Part shown: piece by piece, positions 23,886 through 34,731 of the stretch
Numbering within the stretch: position 1 is the first letter of the stretch
Layout of the letters: the number at the start of each line of letters is the position of its first letter
Origin: Paraphaeosphaeria minitans
Taxonomy: Eukaryota; Ascomycota; Dothideomycetes; Pleosporales; Didymosphaeriaceae
Length of the DNA: 64,000 nucleotides
Direction: 5' to 3'
NCBI GenBank assembly: GCA_015832175.1
Contig: WJXW01000014.1
Span: forward strand, 124,001-188,000
Translations under genes and position numbers: made by a program
The notes under the pieces: generated by a model
What the model was told of the DNA's origin: nothing
Seen by the model: only the letters and a program-made list of their open reading frames with translations
The model's database searches: none

Positions 23886-25294
23886 GTTTGCGCCGGGGCA
23901 GCTCTGAGCTCACTCGTGGTGAGAGAGCAGACGGCGAACAGGGGTATCGAAGAGAAAAGGCACAATTAGACCCAGGATCAGGACGCCGGAAGCGCGCAAT
24001 TAGGAAATGAGGGAACGTGGGGAGGCTGCGGAGGACGGTCGTGGAGATGTAGACGGTCGATGTAAAGGAGCTCGCTCTCACCAGGTGTTCGGAAGGAGCT
24101 AAGGCTTGGCTTGGGGTCCGAGCTGCCTACGCGACCACGACACCGCAACTTTAGCCTGCGTTTGCATGCGTATTGTCCTTCACCAATGATATTATTTCCG
24201 ATTTATAAGGAATTAAATATAAAACTGCTGATGAATTCAAGCAAACGCTCTTGGCTCCGTCCGCGCTCTCAAAGGCCATCTGCTAGCCCTAATGAGGACA
24301 TTCCATCATCATGAGGGCATATACAGTGCGTATCTAGGCGACAAAGCAAGCAATTCGGAAATGACATTAATCTTTTAACCCACGTAAGTTTCTGCAGAAT
24401 CTTTGACATACCCAGTCAGACAAAGGATCGTGTAAAGGAACTGAACACGTAGACGCGAGTTTCACGTGCCAGGACTTTAGATCTGTGTGTCTAGATTGTA
24501 CCGAAGCTGCAATTGTGGCGTTTCCGTCCTGTAAGTTTTATCCGATATACGGACTTGGTCAGAACTCTCTACAATTGGTGGTTGGTAGTCCTCCACAACC
24601 TCGAACAGACCATAGAAACTGAACATTTCCCCCTTCGAAGTCCTACGCTAGTGGAATTATCGATATGGTAGGGGGTTCAATCATTCCATAACTGTCTACG
24701 TTAATAAAGAATTTCTGGTTTCGACCAAGGCTGCCAAACTGTAGCGTGTTGATAATACCCGACCTGATCATTTCTTTGACTAAACTAATCGCGCCCGTTG
24801 GCGGTGTATGCGTGACATCTCGGATTGCGGGATTGTGGTGGAGCAAGCTGTTCCTTCGACATTCAGTCCTTGGGCCTGATATCCAACCATGTTACTTCGG
24901 TCTTATCAACTGGAAGCCCTCGATGTGATCAAAATGAATGTGTTTGAGCGAAATCAACCAAGCAGACGTGCTTTGTAGCACCGGCTGATCAAATGTATAC
25001 ACTCGTGCATGCGAATGGCTCGACTGCGCCCAGAATACAGTAGGTAGGTGGTCTTCTGCAAGCCCGGGCCCGGGCGTGAGTGGGCAGCAGCGGGGCACAG
25101 ACAATTTTTCATGGGCGTCGGACGCAGTGACGCCGAGCCCAACCATTGTTCTGCGACGCGCTTTCCGGACCCTCAATTTCAGTCTTTCTCTCCCACACAA
25201 CGCCCCGCACCCAAAACCTCGTGCAACCCCCACTGCACATACCCGCGCATACGCTCGCTGCACATTCTACCGACCCACATACACAACCGCAATC
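23886..25294. other. Intergenic region between clathrin and eIF3j genes
   Basis: Divergent promoters of the two housekeeping genes should lie here. I see only short frames. A minus-strand stretch around 24640-24850 reads like a short protein fragment but matches nothing I know. Confidence 0.5.
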
Positions 25295-26341
25295 ATGCCT
25301 CCGAGCAAATGGGGTACGTCATATCCACTCCTTGCCCCTCTGTGCGCGGGGCCACATGTCCGTATGCTTGGACACAGAACGCCAACTAATACTCCGCTAC
25401 AGATGACGAGGCAGAGGAAACGCCTCCTTCATCGCCCCCCGTATCTGCCCTCCGCCGTGGAAAGTTTGACGACGAGGAAGACGACGACGATGTATGTCAG
25501 CCTAGAATCCCGTACCGACTTGCGGTCCGCTATGTCATTCTACAGCCATACTAATACGTATGAAACAGGTCCTAGAGTCATGGGATGCCGCCGAGGACTC
25601 GGAAGTCGAGCGCGAGAAGGTGAAGAAGGCTGCAGAGGCCAAGGCGAAAGCAGAGGCTGAGGCAAAGGCAAACCACAAGTCCCGCGCGCAGCGCATCAAG
25701 GAGCGACAGGAGGAGAACATGCGTAGGAGGCTGGCTGGCGAGGAGGAATCTGACGACTCGGAGGAAGATGAGGCCACGCGCCGTGCCCGGTTACGGAAGA
25801 GCGAGCAGGATGCCGACCTTGCCCACGCCGAGGACCTCTTTGGTGGCGCCGGCCTCAGCGTCGGCACCAAGCCGCGTACCGCTTCCTCCAAGGCCGTTAC
25901 CCTTACTGACGAGAGCGATCCGAACAACGTCATCGACCTCAGCTCGCTGAAGATATTCAACCCGCAGACCAAGGACCAGTTCACCAACCTGCGCGAGACG
26001 CTCACGCCGCTGATTGGCAACAACTCCAAGAAGGCACAGTACTCGCTTTTCTTGCAGGAGTTCACCAAGCAGATCGCCAAGGACTTGCCGAGCGAGCAGA
26101 TCAAGAAGATTGCCAGCGGCCTGACCACCCTCAGCAATGAGAAGATGAAGGAGGAGAAGGCGGCCGATAAGGGCGGCAAGAAGACCAAGGCGGCGAAGAC
26201 GAAGGTGGCGCTGAACGCGTCGCGCGATGTCGCGTTCAGGGCTGACACCAACGCGTACGACGACGACTTTGGAGAGTGAGTGCACGCGATCACATCTTCC
26301 AAGATTATGTGCTGACTCGACCCAGTGACGACTTCATGTGA
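25295..26341 (+). CDS. hcr1: Eukaryotic translation initiation factor 3 subunit J
   Basis: Four exons: 25295..25313, 25403..25491, 25569..26275 and 26326..26341, total 276 residues, frame kept throughout. eIF3j binds the 40S decoding centre and mRNA entry channel and helps eIF3 recruitment, start-site selection, ribosome recycling and pre-rRNA processing (yeast Hcr1). Evidence: the MPPSKWDDE start, the acidic N-terminus leading to VLESWDAAEDSE, a long Ala/Lys/Glu helix (AKAKAEAEAKA), a central region with DLFGG, the conserved C-terminal helices (NPQTKDQF, LFLQEFTKQI) and the acidic end YDDDFGDDDFM. The first exon has only 19 coding bases and the last 16. Confidence 0.95.
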
Positions 26342-27297
26342 AGGATGATTCGCTTCCCTGTGCTTTCAAATATACCATGCCTCTCGTCTCTCGCCGGCAG
26401 AGCTACATTCGCCGCGCCGCTGCAACCTCAGCAACAGTGTCGATCCGATTTTGAGACGACCCGGGAAGTCTAGGGTAGTGGCGTTACGGCTTTGACGTTT
26501 TGCGTTTTTTCCCCAGCATAGCTTTTGCGTAGCCTGTTTTCCTTCAACTCTTTTGCAGTAGGGAGCGGCTTGGCGTGCATGGGCATACGACGGACGGCTC
26601 TACGGTTATGGATAGACGGCGGTGATGAATCAGGTCGCGAGCAGATATGAAAAATTCAGTATTCTTGCATTTGTAGCGTGTTTATGATGTAGTTTGTGAT
26701 GCGGTTCGTGATGGCAGTGTTGTTCGAGGTTAGACACTGCACTCGTTTCTCCCAGCCAAGCTGATCTCAGGGCCTTGCTTCTATGAAGCGGCAGTACATC
26801 GCAGGTCATCTCACGCTGCAGGATCCCTCGGCGGCATCATGGTTGTGAGGTACGCGCAGATGCAACCCGCCGCAATGCATCAGTGCACCCCGGTGTCAGA
26901 CAAGCTACCTCTCGCTTTGCTATACTGATTATGCAGTGCACTTCGAATAAGTTCCATCGCAAGCGAGGGGCAACATCTGAAGAAGATACGCGTCACCCTT
27001 CCGTGCTTCATTACCAACCTGACGAGCCTATCTCTTGAGTCCGAATACGTCGTCCTCCCCGCCGTACCGTGATGCTTTGTGCTGCAGCCCGCGCGATCGC
27101 CCAGCCGCACATCCCCGCCCAACCAAGATCCACTCTACCCTTAGCTCGCTTCAGCTCCACCCAGTCCGTACGATCAGTTTTCGCCCCCACCTTGCAGGAT
27201 GACTCCCTTCGTAACAAGTTTAGAGTGCTCCAATATGTGGCATTATATATTGCCAGTTTGGAAATCATTACATCAATCAAGTAACATTAAGAAAACA
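26342..27297. other. Intergenic, eIF3j 3' region
   Basis: No gene recognised. T-rich stretches near 26500 and 26650 may belong to the eIF3j 3' UTR and polyadenylation region. Confidence 0.5.
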
Positions 27298-27299
27298 TC

Positions 27300-27370
27300 G
27301 CTTCGGTGGTCCAGTGGTAGGATAATCGCCTTCCAAGCGATTGGCAGGGGTTCGATTCCCTTCCGTAGCA
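27300..27370 (+). tRNA. tRNA-Gly (anticodon UCC)
   Basis: A 71-base cloverleaf. The acceptor stem GCTTCGG pairs with CCGTAGC with one T-T mismatch, and the discriminator base is A. The D-arm contains the A-box word TGGTCCAGTGGTAGG. The anticodon loop CTTCCAA lies on a five-pair stem (ATCGC/GCGAT) and gives anticodon TCC, reading GGA codons. The T-arm has GGTTCGATTCC (B box). A T-rich run (tatttttattttt) follows, as expected for RNA polymerase III termination. No intron. Confidence 0.93.
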
Positions 27371-28079
27371 TATTTTTATTTTTGGCCTTTTTCTCCTCTG
27401 GGACTGGGTGTCGAAACTGCCGCACGGGACAGCCTTTTTGGGTGTACGTGACAAGCGCTGCACAGAGTTTAAGGGTCTCAAGCATGTCTTGTAGGTCGAG
27501 GTCGATTCGACACACCCACACCCTCTTCTCGCAACCATGCGAGATCCAGCCTACCTCTCCCCTCTCGTCACGCAGTCTTCAACGCTCCTTTTCCAACTTG
27601 GGGCCTGTTCGGTAGACGTGATCTGGAGGCTTGATCTCATCTCGATTACTAGATCCAGTTAGGCTCACATTAAGATCACGCCGTGTTCAGTTCGAGCGTG
27701 ATCTTAACGTTATAAATAGAGGTCTAATCTAGAAGCAATTAACTAGCTAAATTAAACCCTACTAGTGCTAATAGAATCTACGTTTATACCTATTTAAGCG
27801 CGAGATTATAAGTTAAACTAAGTATAAAGTTAGGAGGTCTATCTTGCCTAATTTTAGAGCTTTTTAACGCTATAATACTTAGCAGAGAGGCCCTTATAGG
27901 TGTTGTAAGAGCGTTAATAGTAATAACTTTAGTGTTAATTAACACTGTAGAGAGGACTACAGCTCTACTTATAGGCGTAAATAAATGCGTAGAGGATATG
28001 TGCCTAGGTCCAGTTTAGCTGGCTAGGTGCCTTGTTAACAACCTATACCTATATAAGGAGACATAACTCTAGTAGAGCA

Positions 28080-29180
28080 CCTTTAAGGCTCTTATTACTT
28101 ACTATAGATAACACGTTAAAGATAGCTAATAAATTAAGGTTAAGGAGAAAGTATTTACGTTTCTATATATCTACGCGTAAGGAGCTAGGTAGCAAGAAGC
28201 TAAACACTACTATAGGCACTTACTAAGCATAATTACTATATACGTATATAGAGATTTTGCCTAACTTTTGCTAACGTTAGTAGTAACTTTTATAAAGTCC
28301 TCGCTATAGTCCTTTTACTATACCTAGAAGTTATATATTTGCCCTCTAGCGCCTACCTAGAGGCTATACGTAATAACTTAAAATATATACCTTTCTTTAA
28401 GGACTATGTAGGAGCTCTTAATAGGTTAAACTTTAAAGTCTACGTACTAGTAGACGACTCTAAACAATATAGAAATTACCATAAATACCTCTCCTAAAAC
28501 GTATTAGCGGCTGTTAACTTTAATATAAACTTTATATACATCTTAGCTAGCTAAGAGGGTAGCGCTTATAACGCCTAAGTGCTCGTAGACGCTTATTAAT
28601 AAGGATTTACAGCTTCTTTAGGCAAATATTACCTAGCGGACGCTAAATATACAAATAGCAATATAACACTTATACTATATTACAGCGTACGCTATTACCT
28701 TTAAAAGATAGCGCAGCTGCTAGATAGTAGGCCTTAAATAGTAAAAGAGCTGTTTAATTACTAGTATAGTAGTCTCTAAAACGTTGTTAAGCGTACGTTT
28801 AGTGTTTTTAAGCGTTATTAGAGGATTTTTAACAGGTCTTATAAGTTTAATATTATAACTTAGGTTAAGCTTATATACGCTCTTATAGCTATACACAATC
28901 TAATTAATTAAATAGGCAGCGTAGGTAAGAACTTTAAGTAACTACCTACGTACGCTAGTAAGCAGCATAAGAACTTTTTCTAAGAGGTTACTATTACGGA
29001 GGATTAACGCCTAATAAATTAGCCTTTAATAAGGGAGGAGCAGGAGTTACAGCGTAAAAAGATAGCAAAAGAGATATAGGCGTTGTATAAATAAGCGATT
29101 TAGGAAAGTAAAGTATAGAAGAGAAGGCGTAGGTTGCTAGAGCAGCGATACTATAGAGGGTAAGCAAAACACTAACTAGC
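28080..29180 (+). pseudogene. Harbinger-type transposase (DDE_4) relic
   Basis: Read through its many TAA/TAG stops, the plus strand gives recognisable pieces of a fungal Harbinger transposase. These are an N-terminal helix-turn-helix region (KVFTFLY word, about 28150), FKDYVGALN near 28400, NVLAAVNF near 28500, EGSAYNA...VLVDAY near 28560-28600 and GKYYLADAKY near 28620-28650 (the third catalytic Asp region). An R/K-rich tail ends near 29150. The stops sit where Trp, Gln or Arg codons would be expected, consistent with C-to-T and G-to-A change. It cannot encode an active enzyme. Confidence 0.8.
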
Positions 29181-29249
29181 GCACAGACTACTATCGCTAG
29201 TCTTAGCGCGTTGCGCTAATCTACTTTTATATACTTATTAACTTTCTAT

Positions 29250-30340
29250 AGAAACTCTATAACTTACTCCTTTTTTTTTAACTTACTATTACCCTCCTAA
29301 GTTAGCCTAATAGCGTATAGCTACAGCTGCTTATCGCGTAGGACACCTAGCTACTTATTTACTTTATTCTTTACCTAGGTTTTCTGCACTAATTAAGGCT
29401 TAAGACTTAGATAAAGCTTAGCGATAAAAGGCAACTTAAAATACTTAGTAATTAGCATCTTTAAGTAGTAATCTAGGACGCTATATATCCTTATAAAATA
29501 ATTAATTGCCTCCTACTAGGGATTTTTTAATAGAGCTTCTACTAATCCTCTAATTTCTATAGCTATATTACTAACCTGCTTACTTAACTTATTAGCTAAA
29601 GTTATCTTTTTATAAGATCTCTCTGCTATAGTTAATATCTTCGCACGCCTTTTATAAGGCCCTAAAGTCTCTATCTTATTACTATCCTCCTTGCTATTAC
29701 CTTTAACTATTACTATAATTAATTAATTAATATCTTTTACCTTAGCTCTATTAGCAATTACGCTATTAAACAGTTGCTAGTGTAGGTTCTTATACGCTAG
29801 AGGCTTTATATAATATTTTTAAGCGTCTAAGTGTTTCTTAAAGTACTCTATTAGCGCCTAGCTATTTTTTATAATAACGCTAAACTTATTTATAGTAAAT
29901 CTAGAGAGGTTATTTAGCTCTTACTAGACTTTTTAGTCTACCTTATAGTTATTATAGTAATTTTTACACTACTAAATAGATAACACTACGCCTAGTAGAG
30001 ACACTAAGGCTATTTTTTTAGCTACCACGCGCTATACTATTACCTTATAACTAGTATTTATATATTATCTATAGTCCTCTACCTACTCTATAAGCGCTAA
30101 AAGGAGCGTCTTAATTATATATAGCAACTATAGACTCTAACCCTAGCTCCCTCTAGGCGTTAGCGACACTGTAAACGTTAATAGAGACAACGCTAGCGTC
30201 TATAATAGAAGAAAAAGAGTTAATATTAGTAATAGAGTAGGCGTTAAGCTCTATAAGAGCTCTTGTGACGCCTTACGCGCTAGAGTACTTAGAGTTAGTA
30301 TAAAGGATTAATTAATAATAACACTAAAGTTTAATAAAAT
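29250..30340 (-). pseudogene. Myb/SANT-like Harbinger accessory protein relic
   Basis: The minus strand, read through stops, shows the pattern of the Myb/SANT-like DNA-binding protein that accompanies PIF/Harbinger transposases in fungi. There is a helix-rich segment near 29880-29960 (SRFTINKFSVI), then YFKKHLDA and KPLAYKNLHQQLFN near 29760-29840. A charged linker and a C-terminal region ending near 29390 follow. It lies convergent to the transposase. Many stops make it non-functional. Confidence 0.6.
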
Positions 30341-30517
30341 AAGACTTCTAGATAGGCAGTTACTAAACACAGGTTAATCTAGGTACGTTAGAAGCGGGTC
30401 TTTAGAACGATTTGTATAGCTACACTAACAAAAAATTCTACGCTAGCGCTTTACTAAAACCGGGCGAGATCAAGCCCAGATCACGATTTGAGATCACGCC
30501 CACCGAACAGGCCCTTG

Positions 30518-32910
30518 GCTCATGCGTACCCACACGTGACGAGATTCGGCTCCGCCATCTCGTCACGCAGCCGAGCTCGCTCCTCGAGACAAGCTTTGAC
30601 TCGTTTACCTTTACCCGAGCGGGGAAAAAAAATTTCGTATCGAGATGGCGAGATGGCGAGGTGTTGAGACGCCACAAACCAAGCGCCACACGCGACGTGG
30701 CTGGGTCCGCGTGAGCCACAGACCAGAAATCAAGCCAACGCCACAGCGGTGGCGAGGTCTAGTAGGTAGGTATCTAGGTATAGTCTCGTCACAGCTCGTC
30801 GGGGCCGTTGCTGCAAGTGGGCCGACATCCGGATGTGGCTTGCTGTGGTGAGCGAATATGGGGGCATGCTGTGTCACTCGCACGCCAAGTTGCTCCCCAT
30901 GATCACAAGTCCTCTACAGAATAATAAATATCTATAGATACCTATCACAACATGACATGGAATAGCGTGCTGCAGAACGGATATCCGGCTGCTTACGGAA
31001 GGGTTCGACGGCCCAAGTGCTGACCTGCAATGGAGCGTCACGCGTGTGGCTGATATCGATAACGGCAATGTCACATGGTGGGGTCTGGCAAGCGAATCGT
31101 GAGGGTCGATGGCCTGCGGCGATGCACCGGAGTCGCTGACGCTAGACGAGGAATGCATCTGGGCTTCAGAGGTGCTCGCTGGCGTGCTGCGACCGTTTGG
31201 AACGAAGGTTGAGCAGACCAGAGCGATGGAATGCAAGCTGAGGCTGGGAAAGGTGCCGTGGTGCGGTGCCGGGGGCGGTACCTGACGATCGCGTGCCAAT
31301 CAGTCGGCCTACTTGGGGCTGGATGCTGTGGGCGGCTCAAGCTGATCACACATGGCAAAGAGAAGTCGCGATTCGGGTGCCCGTTGCCGCTGGGCTGTGA
31401 CGTCTCGCTCGCGTAGACAGACGGTGAGCAGAGTCTTCGCGGCAAAACCTGCTTGGTGGCATCCGGTCCGAGGCAGGATGGGCATCTGAGTGGCTTCGGC
31501 AAGCTGTGGCGCGCGAACGCATAGTAGCCACAGACGTCTGATGCGGTCGCCAGCTTCCAGCGCGAGCTGAAGAGAAGAGGGTGCGACGTCGACGGCGGTT
31601 GGAAGACATTGTGGCGTCCGTACCGTAGCCCAGCGCGCCCTAGCCCGTTGGGGGACGAGGGGCGCGGTGTGAATGGCTCGCTGCATCTGAGGTGGTCTAC
31701 TATGTAGATACACAGCCTGCGTCGCCGCCCGGTAGATGGATAGGTAGATACTAGGTAGGTAGTCTACTTACTAGTCTGGACTCTAGCTAGGTAGTTTATC
31801 TAGTCGACTGGGTAGATGCTGAGAGCCCACAAGCCGCGTGCGCACTGCGAGCGAGGCTGCTCAGTGCTGCTGCTTGCCGCTCTCTCCGGCCTAGATTGCT
31901 GCCGCCGGGGCCCAGTGCACTCACCAGCGAAGGCCTGCGAGGAGGGTTGCAATTCACTGGTGAAGTGTGCGCCACGCTACAGCTGATTGACTCGCATCAC
32001 GGATGTCGAGATGGATCGCAGTTCGGTTCGACTGAAACCCGTGTTGCATTCATCGGCGGCGAGCCACACATCTGGTGTCATCGGCACCAGCCTGCCTGCC
32101 TCCCTGCCTGCGCCCAAACGCCCAGCACGACCACGACCACCTCCACCACCACCACCACCACCACCCACGCTGCCTCCTCTCCTCCACTGCGCTACTCCCC
32201 CTCCAGCGCTGCTAGATAGTTGCCCTTCCAGACGTTGCCAGCGCACACCCGCAGCTGCCCGCCGTTCTTCTGCAGTGGCACCATCGCTGTTCGCCCGCCT
32301 GCCCGCCTGCCCGCCTGCCCGCCCGCTGTTTTGCCAGTGCCTTGCCTAGCGCATCCACTCCGCTAAGCGCTCGCTCGCTCGCACAGCCTCACTGCTTGGA
32401 CCGCTGAGGCGTCGCACTCACCTCTACCCACCGCCCGGCCGACCTGCTGCCATCGCACGTCGCATCGCGACCCCCGACCGCGTCCCAGCTCAACACTCGC
32501 CGCCCTGCCGCCTCCACCGCCTCCACCGCCGCCGTCCAGCTGCATTGCATTCCCGCCGCGCGACATCCATCGCGACTGTCTCGCCCTGGTACCCAGCGGG
32601 TGCCTGTCTTGGCCGAGAGCAAACGGAGCCGCAACCGCACCCTGCGACGCCCGCCCTGGCCGCATCGCAAAAGCTGGCTCCATCGCGCGCCTGTTCCATC
32701 TGGAGGCTCTGCTGGCGGCGAATGCTCCCATGAGCTTCAGCTGAACTCGACCACCGAGTTTCATCCACTGCGCAGCGTGAAAACACTGCAATCCCAAGTA
32801 GGTGCCATGTCCGCCGCGCCGTGGCAATGTTTCCATCTGGCGGATAGGTTGAGTCGCTAACACCCAAGCAAGGATCAACCAAGTATCGCTCTCAACCCGC
32901 ACTATAACCC
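30518..32910. other. GC-rich intergenic region upstream of the C2H2 regulator
   Basis: About 2.4 kb with open frames on both strands that look like by-products of GC-rich sequence. TAGGTA/CTAGGTAG-rich patches lie at 30755-30785 and 31730-31800, a (CCA)n tract at about 32130-32165, and GCCTGCCC repeats at 32290-32330. The last several hundred bases are C-rich and free of strong structure, as in long fungal 5' leaders. The promoter of the regulator gene is expected here. Confidence 0.45.
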
Positions 32911-34731
32911 ATGGCTGCGTCAACGCGAGCCATCACGCCCACCCACACTGGGCCCTTTCCCGTGCCAAACAGGTCCGCCACGCCCAACTCGCACGCCGGC
33001 GCAACCTTTGGCACACATCTCACAAAGTCGCCGCGGGGCCTCTCACCAAGACGCTCACCGCAGGCGCTCACCGGAGCCGCCGCGCTCAATGACGAGCGCC
33101 AGCGACAACATCAGCTGCTGCGCCAGTCGAGTCCCCATCCTCCCCACGCCGTCGTCCAGAGCCTCATCGGCACAGCGCAGTCGGCCGTGAACAACTCAAA
33201 GGGCGCGCCAGCACACGCGACCGGCCAGATGGACAAGGCCCAGAAGCCCCTGGTCATCCCCGAGGCGGGCCAGATGACGGGTGACAACATGCAAACGAGT
33301 CCTGTAAGCCTCTCCAGTTTCGGCTCCAACGACTCGAACCACGCCTCGCACGCGCCTGCCATGGTAGCCTCCACCCCGCATATCAACATGGAAGGCGCGT
33401 TCCAGCAGCATCAGCAACCACCTCCGCCGCAACAGCATCACGAGCACATTGCACCTAATTCGAACGAAAACCCAGGAAACCGCGCCTTCACCTTCCCGGG
33501 ACCGCTGGCAGAACACGACCCCCGCGCACCGACGCGCCAAATGAGCTTACCCGGTTACCAAAACAGCCCGAAGTCGCCCTCGACCAAGCGCCACAAGTGC
33601 CCGTACTGCGCGACTGACTTCACGCGACACCACAACCTGAAGAGTCATCTCCTGACCCACAGCCAAGAGAAGCCGTATGAATGCCCGACTTGCCAAGCTC
33701 GTTTCCGACGACTCCACGACCTGAAGCGCCACACAAAGCTTCACACCGGAGAACGCCCCCATACGTGCCATAAATGCGGTCGCCGATTCGCTCGTGGAGA
33801 TGCACTCGCCCGACATACCAAGGGACAGGGTGGTTGCGCGGGCCGCCGGTCCAGCTTCGGAATGGACAACGAGGACATGGCCGACGGGAAGGGAGAGGAC
33901 GGTATGGACGGCGTCATATACCACGATGGTGAAGGTGAAGAAGAAGACGAGGGCCGGCGTGTGAGCGAGCCGGCGCGTAAGAGGCAAAACACTGGAGGCT
34001 CTACGCAAGGTCCTTATCGCCAGCACTCAAGTACCTATCCGCCTCTCGCTGCAAACCGCGGTTCATACAGTAGTGGGAATAACCTATATCCGCCTGGTCC
34101 CGGCGGTCCTGCAGGTAACCAATCGACTGACATTTCGCCCAAACTAGCTCCCGGAAGCCTCTCGAATCTTCATTACACGGCAAGTCAAGCGAACATGTTT
34201 AGCCAGGGAGGTCCGCCAATGACAGAAAGTCCTAAGCCTCTGTCTCCAGGGCAGCAAGAACAACACCGCCTGGGGGCACACGACAACAGCATGCCGGGCA
34301 CACGGTCGCCTAACATACATCCCAACTTTCAACGCGCTCGCGGGTCGCCTTCCATGGGCATGGCACCTCCACAGGCCAACAATGGCCCTCACCTACCTGC
34401 TTTGCCTGGGTTGGCTCCTAGCATGCTGCCCAAACAGGGTTCTCAGGGCGGCAGCAAAAACGGCCCAAGTATGCTCCAGCATCAACAAGTACCAGGATCT
34501 GGTTCGCAACCTGGCAGTGTCTCCAGTCACGGCGCAAGCAGCGGTGGCAGCATGCGCGAGGTGATGGGTAACCAGGGGATCGACATGTGGCAATACGTCC
34601 GCGACATGGAAGCCCGGATGGCAAAGATGGCGCAAGAGCATGAGTCCAAGATGACCACACTGCAGACGGAAGTCACCACTCTTCGGGCTCAACTTGCCCA
34701 GCAACATGCGCACAACACCCAGCAACAATAG
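32911..34731 (+). CDS. C2H2 zinc-finger transcription factor
   Basis: Single exon, 606 residues. Residues 1-225 are disordered (Ser, Pro, Gln, His rich, with poly-Pro/Gln near 170). Three zinc fingers follow: C230-C233-H246-H250, C258-C261-H274-H278 and C286-C289-H302, with C309 as the likely last ligand (H-x6-C). Linkers are HSQEKPY and HTGERPH, the TGEKP type. After the third finger comes a conserved GQGGCAGRRSS segment, an acidic stretch and a likely basic signal (ARKRQ). A long low-complexity region leads to a C-terminal coiled coil (about 555-600: MWQYVRDMEARM...) that may give dimerisation. A nuclear sequence-specific regulator is the safe reading. The GQGGCAGRRS tail is familiar from fungal regulators, but I cannot assign an orthologue or target genes. 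Confidence 0.9.
   Translation: MAASTRAITPTHTGPFPVPNRSATPNSHAGATFGTHLTKSPRGLSPRRSPQALTGAAALNDERQRQHQLLRQSSPHPPHAVVQSLIGTAQSAVNNSKGAPAHATGQMDKAQKPLVIPEAGQMTGDNMQTSPVSLSSFGSNDSNHASHAPAMVASTPHINMEGAFQQHQQPPPPQQHHEHIAPNSNENPGNRAFTFPGPLAEHDPRAPTRQMSLPGYQNSPKSPSTKRHKCPYCATDFTRHHNLKSHLLTHSQEKPYECPTCQARFRRLHDLKRHTKLHTGERPHTCHKCGRRFARGDALARHTKGQGGCAGRRSSFGMDNEDMADGKGEDGMDGVIYHDGEGEEEDEGRRVSEPARKRQNTGGSTQGPYRQHSSTYPPLAANRGSYSSGNNLYPPGPGGPAGNQSTDISPKLAPGSLSNLHYTASQANMFSQGGPPMTESPKPLSPGQQEQHRLGAHDNSMPGTRSPNIHPNFQRARGSPSMGMAPPQANNGPHLPALPGLAPSMLPKQGSQGGSKNGPSMLQHQQVPGSGSQPGSVSSHGASSGGSMREVMGNQGIDMWQYVRDMEARMAKMAQEHESKMTTLQTEVTTLRAQLAQQHAHNTQQQ

Larger units (their letters stand above)
27601..30514. mobile_element. 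PIF/Harbinger DNA transposon, RIP-inactivated
   Basis: A 2,914-base element with matching termini. Both ends begin GGGCCTGTTCGGT and share 22 of 24 bases of the inverted repeat; a second shared word, GGCTTGATCTC, lies further in. The flanks repeat TTG (27598-27600 and 30515-30517), a three-base duplication as in PIF/Harbinger; CTTGG is an alternative reading. The inside is extremely TpA-rich with stops in every frame, the mark of RIP. The outer ~100 bases at each end are nearly normal in composition. Two decayed genes lie inside, a transposase (+) and a Myb/SANT-like partner (-), the standard two-gene content of this superfamily. Confidence 0.88.

Noticed and set aside
32363..32923. A 186-codon minus-strand frame upstream of the C2H2 regulator
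   Set aside because: Low-complexity Gly/Arg-rich translation antisense to a C-rich leader; no support as a gene.
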